From positions 1 to 49,273 of the forward strand of contig NZ_PPHF01000141.1 in assembly GCF_002904335.1 (NCBI RefSeq): DNA of 49,273 nt. The letters are read 5' to 3'. This DNA is from Amycolatopsis sp. CA-126428. GTDB taxonomy: Bacteria > Actinomycetota > Actinomycetes > Mycobacteriales > Pseudonocardiaceae. Numbering within the stretch: position 1 is the first letter of the stretch; each line of letters begins with the position of its first letter. This document shows, in pieces, positions 15,953 to 25,606 of the stretch. The translations under genes and the position numbers were made by a program. The notes below the pieces were generated by a model that ran no database searches, was not told the origin of the DNA, and worked only from the letters and a program-made list of their open reading frames with translations.

Positions 15953-16195
15953 CACCCTCCCAACAAGATCCCTCGGGAGTGCGGGCGACTAGGGGAATCG
16001 CGGTGCCACCGCACTTTCACCGCCGGCGAGGCGGCCTCTTCGCGGCCCGGTGACGGGGGCCGGCCGGCGGGGCATGGGGCGCGGACGCCGTTCCTCCCCG
16101 CACTCCGGAGGGTCTTCGCCACCGGGCACGGGACCGCCTTCCCAGCTACCGGCGGCTCTCTTGACCCGTGCGCTCCCGGGACTACTCGGCTCCAT
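15953..16195 (-). promoter_or_regulatory. T-box riboswitch leader of the AspRS operon
   Basis: Read on the minus strand, the leader shows the T-box landmarks in order. AGTA in GAGTAGT (about 16182-16187) is the 5' side of a specifier loop. AGAGAG precedes CCGCC (16151-16161), and the distal loop GGTAGCTGGGAA is closed by GGCGG (16134-16150). GCACGGG/CCCGTGC (16126-16132 with 16165-16171) forms the shaft. GAAGACC (16111-16117) is the 3' specifier side containing GAC (Asp), with CCTCCGGAGTGCGG after it. The T-box core GCGGTGGCACCGCG is at 15999-16012. Its TGGC bulge would pair with GCCA, fitting the G73 discriminator of tRNA-Asp and tRNA-Asn. CTCCC (15975-15979) can pair with the GGGAG of the ribosome binding site, suggesting translational control. 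Confidence 0.82.
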
Positions 16196-16250
16196 CAGCG
16201 CGTTGCCGGCCACGGTAGCCACCCGGCCGCGAAGACGCCTCCGATTTTTC

Positions 16251-17450
16251 TCAGCCCCAGGCGACCGGCAGCTCCCGGACGCCGTACACCAGCGTGTTGT
16301 GCTTGTACCCCAGTTCGTCCCGCGGCACGGCCAGCCGCAGATCGGGCACCCGGCGGAACAACCCGGTCAGCGCCTCCTGCAGCTCCACCCGGGCCAACTG
16401 CTGCCCGACACACTGGTGGGCCCCGAACCCGAACGCCACGTGCGTCCGCGGCGACTCACGAGCGAAGTCCAGCTCGTCCGCGCCCGGGAACACCGACTCG
16501 TCGCGGTTGGCCGAGTTCAGCGCGGCCACGAGCCACTCGCCCGCCCGGACCGGCTGCGACCCGACCTGGACGTCCGAAGTCGCGTACCGGAGCACACCCC
16601 ACTGCACCACCGAGAGGTACCGCAGCAGCTCTTCGACCGCCCGCTCCGGCGCGGCGAGCGCCGCCTCCCGCTGTCCGGGGTGGTCCAGCAGCACCAGCGT
16701 GCTCAACGCGATCATGTTGGCCGTCGTCTCGTGGCCGGCCACCAGCAGGCTCAGCCCGAGCACGACCAGCTCTTCCATCGTCAGCGGGTCGTCGGCGCCG
16801 GCGACCGAAAGCCTGCTGAACAGGTCGTCCTGCGGATTCCGCTGCTTTTCGGTGAACAACGCGGCCAGATAACCCGAAAGCGCGTCGTACGCTTCCTCGC
16901 CTTCCTCGCGCGTCGCGTCCGTGCTGACCAGCGTCGTGCTCTGCCGCTGGAACTGCGACCGGTCGGCGTACGGGACGCCGAGCAGCTCGCAGATCACCAG
17001 CGACGGGATCGGCAACGCGAAGTCCCGCACCAGATCGGCCGGCGCGCCCTGCGCGAGCATCGCGTCGAGGTGGCTCTCCACCAGCTGCCGGACGTAACCG
17101 CGCAACGCCTCCACGCGCCGCACGGTGAACTCCGCGATCACCTTCTTCCGCAGCCGCGAATGCGTGGCGCCGTCGAGCTGGATGATCGAGCCCGGGTGGA
17201 CCTCTTCGTCGAGGTCGGCGTTCGGGTTCACGTGCACCGATGACGCGCCGCGCGAGCTCATCGTGCGGTCGGCGAGCACGGCGCGGACGTCGGCGTAGCG
17301 CGTCACCAGCCAGGCGTCCATGCCCGCCGGGCACCGCACCTTCGACGTGGGCGCGGTTTCCCGGCGGGCGGCGTAGCTGCCGGGCGGGTCGAACGGGCAG
17401 CCGGCCGGCCGGGTCGTCGGGAGGGCCGGGGTTGCGGGTGCGACCGTCAC
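16251..17450 (-). CDS. Cytochrome P450 (CYP105-like)
   Basis: A 399-residue soluble P450 monooxygenase. The I-helix motif AGHETT is at 238-243, ExxR is E274-R277, and the heme loop FGFGAHQCVGQQLAR has the iron-ligating cysteine at 347. The HQCxGQxLARxEL form and CPFDPPGSY N-terminus resemble CYP105-type enzymes of actinomycetes. The GTG at 17450 is chosen for the GAGAGGGG upstream; an in-frame ATG at 17492 lacks a ribosome binding site. The SDR gene at 17546-18274 precedes it by 95 bases on the same strand, so a hydroxylation plus oxidoreduction pair is plausible. Substrate and redox partners are unknown. The AspRS T-box leader begins about 55 bases after its stop. Confidence 0.92.
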   Translation of the reverse strand: MTVAPATPALPTTRPAGCPFDPPGSYAARRETAPTSKVRCPAGMDAWLVTRYADVRAVLADRTMSSRGASSVHVNPNADLDEEVHPGSIIQLDGATHSRLRKKVIAEFTVRRVEALRGYVRQLVESHLDAMLAQGAPADLVRDFALPIPSLVICELLGVPYADRSQFQRQSTTLVSTDATREEGEEAYDALSGYLAALFTEKQRNPQDDLFSRLSVAGADDPLTMEELVVLGLSLLVAGHETTANMIALSTLVLLDHPGQREAALAAPERAVEELLRYLSVVQWGVLRYATSDVQVGSQPVRAGEWLVAALNSANRDESVFPGADELDFARESPRTHVAFGFGAHQCVGQQLARVELQEALTGLFRRVPDLRLAVPRDELGYKHNTLVYGVRELPVAWG

Positions 17451-17545
17451 GGCGGATCCCCTCTCTCTTCCGGTGGTCTTCCCTTCCACCATGGAGAGGA
17501 CCGCGGCCGCCGTGGGGCGGGCGCCCCACTTGCGACCCGGATGGC

Positions 17546-18274
17546 CTAGCGAGCGCCGTACGCGCCGCCGTTCACGTGCACGACCTGGCCGGTGAGGTGG
17601 GCGGCTTCCGGCGCCGCCAGGAACCGCACGGTGTCCGCGATTTCCTCCGGACGGCCGGCACGCTGGTTGAAGGCGACGGAGATCCGGGAGCTCAGCCATT
17701 CGTCGGTCAGCGTGCCGTGGAAGAACTCCGTGTCGAGGATGACACCCGGCGCGACGACGTTGGCCGTTCCGCCGGCGCCCAGCTGCCGCGCGAGATCGGT
17801 GTTCCACGCCTCGATCGCCGCCTTCGCCGCGCCGTACGAGCCCGAGCCCTGCTTCGCCGCGATCGAGCCGAGAGTCACGACACGCACGTTGTCCGCGAAG
17901 CGCGGCTTCAGGGCCGCGGTGACGAGCACGGCGGAGAGCACGTTGGCCTCGAAGTTCGCCTGCCACGCGTCGGCGAGGCCCTTCAGGTCGCCGGCCGCGG
18001 GCGCCTCCCGGACCCGGTCGGTGTTGCCGCCGGCGTTGTTGACCAGGACGTCCACCCGCTCGGGCAGCTCCGCCAGCGCGGCCTGCACGGCCGCCGGATC
18101 GCTCGCGTCGAAGGCCACCGCCCGCGCGCCGATCTTCTCCGCCGCCGCTTCGAGGACGTCCTTGCGCCGCCCGGTGACCGTCACCCGCTCGCCCGCCGCC
18201 GCGAACCGCGCGGCGATCGCCAGCCCGATGCCGGTGCCGCCGCCGGTGACCACGATTTCCCGCTGTTCGCTCAT
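17546..18274 (-). CDS. SDR family oxidoreductase (FabG-like)
   Basis: A 242-residue classical short-chain dehydrogenase/reductase with an intact active site. It has TGGGTGIG for NADP binding (about residues 10-17), NNAG at about 87-90, the catalytic Ser in TLGSIAA and YGAAK as the YxxxK motif, and a C-terminal HLTGQVVHVNGGAYGAR typical of 3-oxoacyl-ACP-reductase-like enzymes. The ARR around residue 36 (GRRKD) suggests NADPH preference. It is upstream of the P450 at 17450 with a 95-base gap and probably co-transcribed. The substrate is unknown. It is useful as an intact comparison for the two SDR-like proteins in this window that have lost YxxxK. Confidence 0.9.
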   Translation of the reverse strand: MSEQREIVVTGGGTGIGLAIAARFAAAGERVTVTGRRKDVLEAAAEKIGARAVAFDASDPAAVQAALAELPERVDVLVNNAGGNTDRVREAPAAGDLKGLADAWQANFEANVLSAVLVTAALKPRFADNVRVVTLGSIAAKQGSGSYGAAKAAIEAWNTDLARQLGAGGTANVVAPGVILDTEFFHGTLTDEWLSSRISVAFNQRAGRPEEIADTVRFLAAPEAAHLTGQVVHVNGGAYGAR

Positions 18275-18346
18275 GGCGCCATCTTCGCCGAGGAAACCGC
18301 TTCCCCACCGGATTTTCCCGGCGAGCGGGACACGAAACCCGGTTCG

Positions 18347-18363
18347 TTAGGAAAGTTTACGAA
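18347..18363 (+). promoter_or_regulatory. Imperfect palindrome upstream of the secreted lectin gene
   Basis: TTAGGAAA, a central G and TTTACGAA form an imperfect dyad in the AT-rich part of the divergent intergenic region. TTGACG follows at 18370-18375 and could be a -35 element for the plus-strand gene at 18544. GTTGCCAAT (18413-18421) and its exact complement (18495-18503) could close a large stem in the resulting leader RNA. Confidence 0.4.
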
Positions 18364-18543
18364 TAGGTCTTGACGCGCCCGCGAACCCCGGCGAACCTGG
18401 ACGCACGCCGCGGTTGCCAATTCGGCCAGAAGCAGGCCCCCTCGGGCGGCACGTAACCGTTGCCGCGAAGGCATTCGGCCGTGGCTGCGGCCGGATTGGC
18501 AACGATCGACACAGCATCTTCCGCCCAGCCCTCCGGAGGCAGC

Positions 18544-20124
18544 ATGACCCGGCGCGCGCTCGTGCTCGTCGTGACCCTGTTCCTCGCCTTGACCGCCGCG
18601 CTGACCGGCGCTCCCGCGGCGAGCGCGGCCACGACCCAGCCGACGTTCCTCACCTTCTACGGCTGGTGGGACAACACCCCGCCCGGCGGGGACATCGCCT
18701 ACCCGCAGATCCACTCCACCGCGGGCGGCAAAGGCACGTACGCCGACCCGATCACCTTCGCCACCAGCAGCGACGAACTCAAGCCCGGCACCAAGGTCTG
18801 GGTGCCGCGGGTGAAGAAGTACTTCGTCATGGAGGACGGCTGCGACGAGTGTTCCGACGACTGGAACAGCCACGGCCCGAACGGCGGCCCCGGCCTGCGC
18901 CACATCGACCTCTGGCTCGGCGGCAAGGGCGGCAGCGCCTTCGACGCGATCGACTGCGAGGACGCGCTCACGCACTACAACCCCGACAACACGCCGGTCA
19001 TGGAACCGGTCGTCGTCGACCCGCCCTCGAACGAGGCTTATGACGCCACGCCGATCTTCGACACGAGCACCGGTGAGTGCTGGGGCGGCGCGCAGCCGAA
19101 CACCACGGTCGGGCAGTACCGCAACACCTCCACCGGGACCTGCCTGGCCGCCCCGGGCAGCGGCACCACGCTGAAGGTGGCCGCCTGCACTTCAGGCGCC
19201 GAGCAGCGGTTCACCTTCCACGGCGCCTTCTTCGTCATCAACGACAAGTGCGCGGGCATCTCCGGCAGCTCGATCGTGCTGCAGACCTGCACCGGCGGCC
19301 CGGCCCAGCAGTGGTCGATCAACCCGGACGGCACCATCTCGGACATCCAGACGAGCAAGAAGTGCTTCCGCGCCTCGGGCACCACGCTGACCGCGGGCAG
19401 CTGCTCCGGCACCGCGGCCCGCTGGACGTTCACCGCGGCCGGGAACACCGCGGGCCTGAGCGTGACGCCGTCGTCGGTGACGGTCGCGCCGGGCGCCTCG
19501 GCGACGGCCACCGTGACCTCCACCGACGCCGTCACGCTCTCCGCGAGCGGCGCTCCCGCGGGCGTGACCGTGTCCTTCTCGCCGGAGTCGGTGCCGGCGA
19601 ACGGGTCCTCGACGGTCACCGTCGCCGCGGCAACGAGCGCATCCCCCGGTTCGGCGACGATCACCATCACCGGCGGCACCAAGACGGCCTCGCTGGGTGT
19701 CACGGTGACCGGCACCGGCGGCCCGGAAACGCTGCTGTCGCAGGGCAAGGCCGCGACGGCGTCCTCGACCGAATCGTCGTCGTACCCGGCGGGCGCGGCC
19801 GTGGACGGCAACCTGACGAGCACGCGGTGGGCGTCCAAGGAGGGGAGCAACGCGGAGTGGCTGCGCGTCGACCTCGGCGCGGCGAAGTCCGTCACGCACG
19901 TCAAGCTGACCTGGGAAGCCGCGTACGGGAAGGCGTACAGCATCCAGACGTCGGCCGACGGCACCACCTGGACGACGATCTACAGCACCACGACCGGCAA
20001 CGGCGGCACGGACGACCTCACCGGCCTGGCCGGCACCGGCCGGTACGTGCGGATGAACGGCGTCACGCGTGGGACGTCGTACGGCTACTCGCTGTACGAA
20101 ATGCAGGTGTACGGCACGGCCTGA
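18544..20124 (+). CDS. Secreted protein: expansin/barwin-like domain, ricin-type lectin, Ig-like and CBM32 domains
   Basis: A 526-residue extracellular protein. The signal peptide is at 1-28 (cleavage near ASA-AT). Residues 31-150 contain YGWWDNTPPGG, GTYADPITFA, LKPGTKVWVPRVKKYFVMEDGCDEC and LRHIDLWLGG, a pattern resembling double-psi beta-barrel (barwin/RlpA-like) proteins with a conserved Asp and paired cysteines. A ricin-type beta-trefoil lectin follows at about 188-298 (TGTCLAAP, AQQWSINPDG). Next are an Ig-like domain at about 303-390 and an F5/8 type C (CBM32) module at 395-526. It probably binds and loosens a polysaccharide; enzymatic activity is not proven. The ATG at 18544 has GGAGG five bases upstream. 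Its CBM32 resembles that of the sugar dehydrogenase at 10900. Confidence 0.8.
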   Translation: MTRRALVLVVTLFLALTAALTGAPAASAATTQPTFLTFYGWWDNTPPGGDIAYPQIHSTAGGKGTYADPITFATSSDELKPGTKVWVPRVKKYFVMEDGCDECSDDWNSHGPNGGPGLRHIDLWLGGKGGSAFDAIDCEDALTHYNPDNTPVMEPVVVDPPSNEAYDATPIFDTSTGECWGGAQPNTTVGQYRNTSTGTCLAAPGSGTTLKVAACTSGAEQRFTFHGAFFVINDKCAGISGSSIVLQTCTGGPAQQWSINPDGTISDIQTSKKCFRASGTTLTAGSCSGTAARWTFTAAGNTAGLSVTPSSVTVAPGASATATVTSTDAVTLSASGAPAGVTVSFSPESVPANGSSTVTVAAATSASPGSATITITGGTKTASLGVTVTGTGGPETLLSQGKAATASSTESSSYPAGAAVDGNLTSTRWASKEGSNAEWLRVDLGAAKSVTHVKLTWEAAYGKAYSIQTSADGTTWTTIYSTTTGNGGTDDLTGLAGTGRYVRMNGVTRGTSYGYSLYEMQVYGTA

Positions 20125-20201
20125 GTTGCCGGATCGGCAACGAGGTTTGCCTTCTTGGGGACGTCGTCCGCATGCTGGGCGGACGTCCTTGAGGAGGAAC
20201 C

Positions 20202-20825
20202 ATGCCCCACGACCACCCGATGACCGTCGACGCGATGCTCAAGCAGGACTTCTGGGAAGCGATGTACCAGCGTGACGAGCACCGCATCTGGAGCGGGAAC
20301 GTCAACGTCAACCTCCGCACCGAGGTCGAGGGCCTGAAACCCGGGCACGCCCTCGACCTCGGCAGCGGCGAAGGCGGCGACGCGATCTGGCTGGCCGAGC
20401 GGGGCTGGACGGTCGACGGCGTCGACATCTCGACCACCGCGCTCGCCCGCGCGGCGGAGGCCGGCGCCGAGGCGGGCGTGACGGTGAACTGGCTGCACCG
20501 CAACATCCTCGAGTGGCGGCCGGAAGCGCAGTACGACCTGGTCTCGGCGCAGTACATGCACCTCCCGCCGGACCTGCGCCGCGACGTCTTCACGGCGGCC
20601 GCGGCGGCGATCCGGCCCGGCGGTTCGCTGCTGGTCGTCGGCCACTCGCCGAAGGCCATGCGGGAGTTCGACGGCCAGAAGCCGCCGGAGGAGCTGTACT
20701 TCGAGCCCGAGGAGATCACCGGTTATCTCGGTGACCCGTGGCAGTGGGTGGTCGAGACGTGCGAGACGCGCGGCGAAGGCCACCACACCGACGCCGTCTA
20801 CCGCGCGCGGCGGCTCGAAGCGTGA
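20202..20825 (+). CDS. Class I SAM-dependent methyltransferase
   Basis: A 207-residue cytoplasmic methyltransferase. Motif I, which binds the methionine part of SAM, reads ALDLGSGEGGDAIWLAERG (about 51-69). The acidic residue of motif II is in VDGVDIS, and motif IV and the post-IV region are YDLVSAQYMHLPPDLR and IRPGGSLLVVGHSP. The N-terminal FWEAMYQRDEHRIWSGNVN segment matches the TehB/thiopurine-like group that acts on small molecules. The ATG at 20202 follows GAGGAGGAACC. A strong terminator hairpin follows its stop, so it is likely a single-gene unit or the end of the lectin transcript 77 bases upstream. Substrate is not assigned. Confidence 0.88.
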   Translation: MPHDHPMTVDAMLKQDFWEAMYQRDEHRIWSGNVNVNLRTEVEGLKPGHALDLGSGEGGDAIWLAERGWTVDGVDISTTALARAAEAGAEAGVTVNWLHRNILEWRPEAQYDLVSAQYMHLPPDLRRDVFTAAAAAIRPGGSLLVVGHSPKAMREFDGQKPPEELYFEPEEITGYLGDPWQWVVETCETRGEGHHTDAVYRARRLEA

Positions 20826-20830
20826 CGGAA

Positions 20831-20875
20831 CGAGGGCCCGCTCACCTCCCCCGACGGAAAGTGAGCGGGCCCTCG
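20831..20875. terminator. Strong bidirectional terminator
   Basis: A perfect 15-bp stem runs from CGAGGGCCCGCTCAC (20831-20845) to its complement (20861-20875), with a 15-base loop. It lies between the convergent methyltransferase (stop at 20825) and serine protease (stop at 20883) genes. Confidence 0.9.
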
Positions 20876-20882
20876 CCCTGGC

Positions 20883-21899
20883 TCAGGCGAGCTGGAGGCC
20901 GTAGGCCTGCAGCTCGAGGGTGAGCGGGTAGAAGTAGCTGGTCACGGTGTCGCCGCCGGACAGCGTGCCCAGGCCCGTGGAGCCGTCGTAGGCCGGGCCA
21001 CCGGAGTCGCCGTGGTCAGTGTGCGCGGTGGTGCCGAACTCGTGGTTGAGCACGCCGACGTCGAAGTTGACCGACTCGTCGACCGAGGTCACTTCACCGC
21101 TGCCGCCGCCGGTGGTCGAGCCCTGCTTCTGCATCTGCTCGCCGACGGTCGGGGTGGCCGCACCGGTGATCTGCTGGCCGGTGTTGATCCGGCCGGGCCC
21201 GGTGCCGTTCGGGCGGGTCAGCAGGCCGGAGTCGGCGCCGGGGCAGTCGCTTTCGACGACCTGCGCGCCCGAGACGTCGCCGCCGGCCCAGGTGCCGCCG
21301 AGGTTGGTGCAGTGGCCCGCGGTGAGCAGGAACGGCGAGCCGCCGCGCGTCACGTTGAAGCCGAGGGAGCAGCGGCCCTGGCTGTTCTGGATCGCGTCGC
21401 CGTCGGCGATGTACAGAGACAGCTTGCCGGTGCGGTGCTCGACGCGGACGCTGTCGCCGTACTTGGCGGCGGCCGCGGCGACCTTGTCCGCGGTCTCCTT
21501 GCTGGCCGCGTCGTAGACCTTCACCACGACCTGGTTGGTCTTCGTGTCGATGCCCCAGGCGGTCTGCGGCACGTTCTTCACCGCGTCCAGCTGGTTCTTG
21601 ACACCCGTGAGCGCGGCGAAGGTGTGCTTGACCTTCTTCGCCGTGAAGCCGGCAGCCCGCACCTGCTGCACCGCCGCGTCGTCGACGACGTTCACGACAG
21701 CCTGGCCGTTTTCGAGGTAGACGCCGCCCGAAGCGGCACCCAGCGCGTCCGCCACCTGGGTGGCGCCGGTGATCGCCCGCGCCTGCAATCCGGCGAAGGC
21801 CAGCGGGGACGCGGTGGCCGCCGAGGCGCAAACGCCGCTGGTCAGCGCGGCGGCCGACAAGACGGCGAGGGTCTTGAGGGCGGTCTTCCGGGGAGTCAT
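20883..21899 (-). CDS. Secreted S1 family serine protease (streptogrisin/alpha-lytic type)
   Basis: A 338-residue secreted chymotrypsin-like protease precursor. The signal peptide spans about 1-30 (ATA-SP), followed by an alpha-lytic-protease-type propeptide to about residue 160 and the mature domain. The catalytic triad is His196 in LLTAGHC, Asp223 in GADSGLL and Ser299 in HGDSGGP. Cysteine pairs around 177/197 and elsewhere fit the disulfide pattern of streptogrisins. The C-terminus lacks any chitin-binding extension. The ATG at 21899 has GGAGGAAG upstream; the longer frame is dismissed. Nested AACCAA/TTGGTT repeats 56-94 bases upstream look like an operator. It probably degrades extracellular protein in stationary phase. 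Confidence 0.92.
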   Translation of the reverse strand: MTPRKTALKTLAVLSAAALTSGVCASAATASPLAFAGLQARAITGATQVADALGAASGGVYLENGQAVVNVVDDAAVQQVRAAGFTAKKVKHTFAALTGVKNQLDAVKNVPQTAWGIDTKTNQVVVKVYDAASKETADKVAAAAAKYGDSVRVEHRTGKLSLYIADGDAIQNSQGRCSLGFNVTRGGSPFLLTAGHCTNLGGTWAGGDVSGAQVVESDCPGADSGLLTRPNGTGPGRINTGQQITGAATPTVGEQMQKQGSTTGGGSGEVTSVDESVNFDVGVLNHEFGTTAHTDHGDSGGPAYDGSTGLGTLSGGDTVTSYFYPLTLELQAYGLQLA

Positions 21900-21954
21900 C
21901 AACTTCCTCCAGGGTTGCCGTTCGAAGCCTGTGCCGACACTTTCGTTGCCAGGC

Positions 21955-21993
21955 AACCAACGCACTACCGACGAAGGTTGGTTAATAACCAAG
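21955..21993 (-). promoter_or_regulatory. AACCAA/TTGGTT inverted-repeat cluster upstream of the protease gene
   Basis: AACCAAC (21955-21961) pairs with GTTGGTT (21977-21983), and TTGGTTA (21979-21985) pairs with TAACCAA (21987-21993) around a single central base. Three copies of the same half-site in 39 bases, 56-94 bases upstream of the protease start, suggest a repressor or activator site. No regulator gene is adjacent. Confidence 0.5.
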
Positions 21994-22051
21994 GGAACCG
22001 GACATACCGCTCAGATCACCCGGACGGCCCAACGTTCGTAGCGCTTCCGGC

Positions 22052-22348
22052 CTACTCGCGCGGCCAGCGGACGTGGTCCTCGTAACCCGGGTTCTTCTTC
22101 AGGTACCCGGCGATGAACGGGCAGACCGGCACGATGGTCCGGCCCTGGGCGACGACGTCGTCGAGCGCCCCGGCGGCCAGCACCTTGCCCAGGCCCTGGC
22201 CGGAGAACGCGTCGTCGATCTCGGTGTGGGTGAACACCGTGAGGTCGCCGCGGCGGTCGTACTGCGCGATCCCCGCCAGCTTCTCGCCCACCCACAGCTC
22301 GTAGCGGTCTTCGTCCGGGTTGTCGACCACCCGGGTTTCGTCGGTCAT
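22052..22348 (-). CDS. Small GNAT-like N-acetyltransferase (Acetyltransf_CG type)
   Basis: A 98-residue minimal GNAT-fold protein. The acetyl-CoA-binding loop reads DDAFSGQGLGKVLAAGALDD (about residues 44-63), and the conserved C-terminal CPFIAGYLKKNPGYEDHV is the hallmark of this short family (YjdJ-like, Acetyltransf_CG). Length matches the family. Its physiological substrate is unknown. It is upstream of the protease on the same strand but separated by about 150 bases containing the operator-like cluster, so it is probably its own transcription unit, divergent from the geosmin synthase. Confidence 0.88.
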   Translation of the reverse strand: MTDETRVVDNPDEDRYELWVGEKLAGIAQYDRRGDLTVFTHTEIDDAFSGQGLGKVLAAGALDDVVAQGRTIVPVCPFIAGYLKKNPGYEDHVRWPRE

Positions 22349-22521
22349 CTGCTCTCCTCGTTCGCCGGAGACACCGGAGACACCATCGTGCGACGGCCCG
22401 CCACCGCGTGCCGATCAGGCCGGAACGCCGCTGGGCCGGCCGGGGGACGCGCTCGGCCCGTTCGTGTGCTTCCCGGCTGTTCCCCTTGGCGGACACCGCG
22501 GCCGGCTGGTTGCCTCGCGGT

Positions 22522-24679
<2,158 letters not shown>

Positions 24680-24681
<2 letters not shown>

Positions 24682-24742
24682 GTACGCAAACCGACCCTCC
24701 AGGCACGCGAGCCGACCCTCCGAGTACGCGAGCCGACCCTCC
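24680..24742 (+). repeat. Three tandem 21-bp repeats overlapping the geosmin synthase stop
   Basis: Units at 24680-24700, 24701-24721 and 24722-24742 each end CGACCCTCC and share the core ACGC(A/G)A(A/G)CCGACCCTCC; the first and third begin GAGTACGC. The first unit starts in the TGA stop. The array is two helical turns per unit and lies 73 bases before the next gene. Confidence 0.85.
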
Positions 24743-24814
24743 GGGGTCACTGGACGGCGTTGCCCTGACCACTCCGCCGGGCGTCCGGCGGCGGCGAAGG
24801 TGATACTCGGGGAC

Positions 24815-25606
24815 GTGAGCGGCTTCAGCCTGCGATTCCTCGGCCATTCGACCGTCCGCGTCGAACTCGGTGGCCGGGTCGTGCTGACCGATCCGGTGCT
24901 CACCGCGCGCGTCGGCGGGCTGGTCCGGGTCGTGCCCGTGCCGGCGCCCGAAAGCTACGCCGGCGTCGACCTCGTCCTGCTGTCCCACCTCCACGGCGAC
25001 CACCTGCACCTGCCGTCCCTGCGGCTGCTCGGCCGAGAGACCCGGATCGTCGTCCCCCGCGGCGCCGGGACGTGGTTGCGCAAGAAGGGCTTCGAGCGCG
25101 TCGAGGAGATCGCGCCCGGGGAGACGCTCACCGACGGCGGCCTGACCGTCACCGCCACCGAAGCCGTCCATTCCGGACACCGGTGGGGCCCGCGGCTGAC
25201 CCACGGGCCGCAGAGTCCCGCGCTCGGGCACCTCCTGGAAAGCGACGGCAAGAAGATCTACGTCGCCGGCGACACCGACCTCTTCGACGGCATGCGCGGC
25301 CTCGGCCCGGTCGACGTCGCCCTGATGCCCGTCTGGGGCTGGGGCCCGAACCTCGGCCCCGGCCACCTCGATCCGGCCCGCGCCGCGCGGGCCGCCGGGC
25401 TCGTCGGGGCCCGGGCCGCCGTCCCGGTGCACTGGGGCACGCTCGCCCTCCCCGGCCTGCGGCGCACCGCCCGGATGCGGCGGCTGCTGGCCGATCCGCC
25501 GCGGGTGTTCGCCGCCGAGGTGAAGGCCGCCGGCGGAACCGCCGACGTCCTGTTCACCGAGCCCGGCGCCGACATCGCCCTGCCCTCGCCGAAGGACCGC
25601 GCGTGA
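24815..25606 (+). CDS. MBL fold metallo-hydrolase (UlaG/RomA-like)
   Basis: A 263-residue metallo-beta-lactamase-fold hydrolase. The metal site HxHxDH appears as SHLHGDHLH, and further ligands are expected in AVHSGHRWGPR, VAGDTDLFDGM and AVPVHWGTL. The N-terminal LRFLGHSTVRVEL is typical of the UlaG/RomA-like branch, which includes NAPE-PLD-like phosphodiesterases and lactonases. The start is taken as the GTG at 24815 with GGGGAC upstream; a GTG at 24800 is an alternative. It is the first gene of a five-gene translationally coupled operon whose next two members are membrane proteins, so a lipid or envelope substrate is a reasonable inference. Confidence 0.88.
   Translation: MSGFSLRFLGHSTVRVELGGRVVLTDPVLTARVGGLVRVVPVPAPESYAGVDLVLLSHLHGDHLHLPSLRLLGRETRIVVPRGAGTWLRKKGFERVEEIAPGETLTDGGLTVTATEAVHSGHRWGPRLTHGPQSPALGHLLESDGKKIYVAGDTDLFDGMRGLGPVDVALMPVWGWGPNLGPGHLDPARAARAAGLVGARAAVPVHWGTLALPGLRRTARMRRLLADPPRVFAAEVKAAGGTADVLFTEPGADIALPSPKDRA

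Noticed and set aside
15953..16195. Classical Rho-independent terminator form of the T-box
   Set aside because: No U-run follows the candidate hairpins; SD pairing by CTCCC fits translational control better.
16050..17243. Long plus-strand frame opposite the second P450 and T-box leader
   Set aside because: Its peptide is Arg/His/Leu-rich without domains; it is the antisense shadow of the P450 gene.
18357..18541. Minus-strand small ORF of about 61 codons (MLPPEGWAEDA... with two Cys) opposite the lectin gene leader
   Set aside because: Its third-position GC is only about three quarters, well below genuine genes here, and its start overlaps the lectin gene's ribosome binding site; an upstream ribosome binding site is not apparent. 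Worth a look only if expression is seen.
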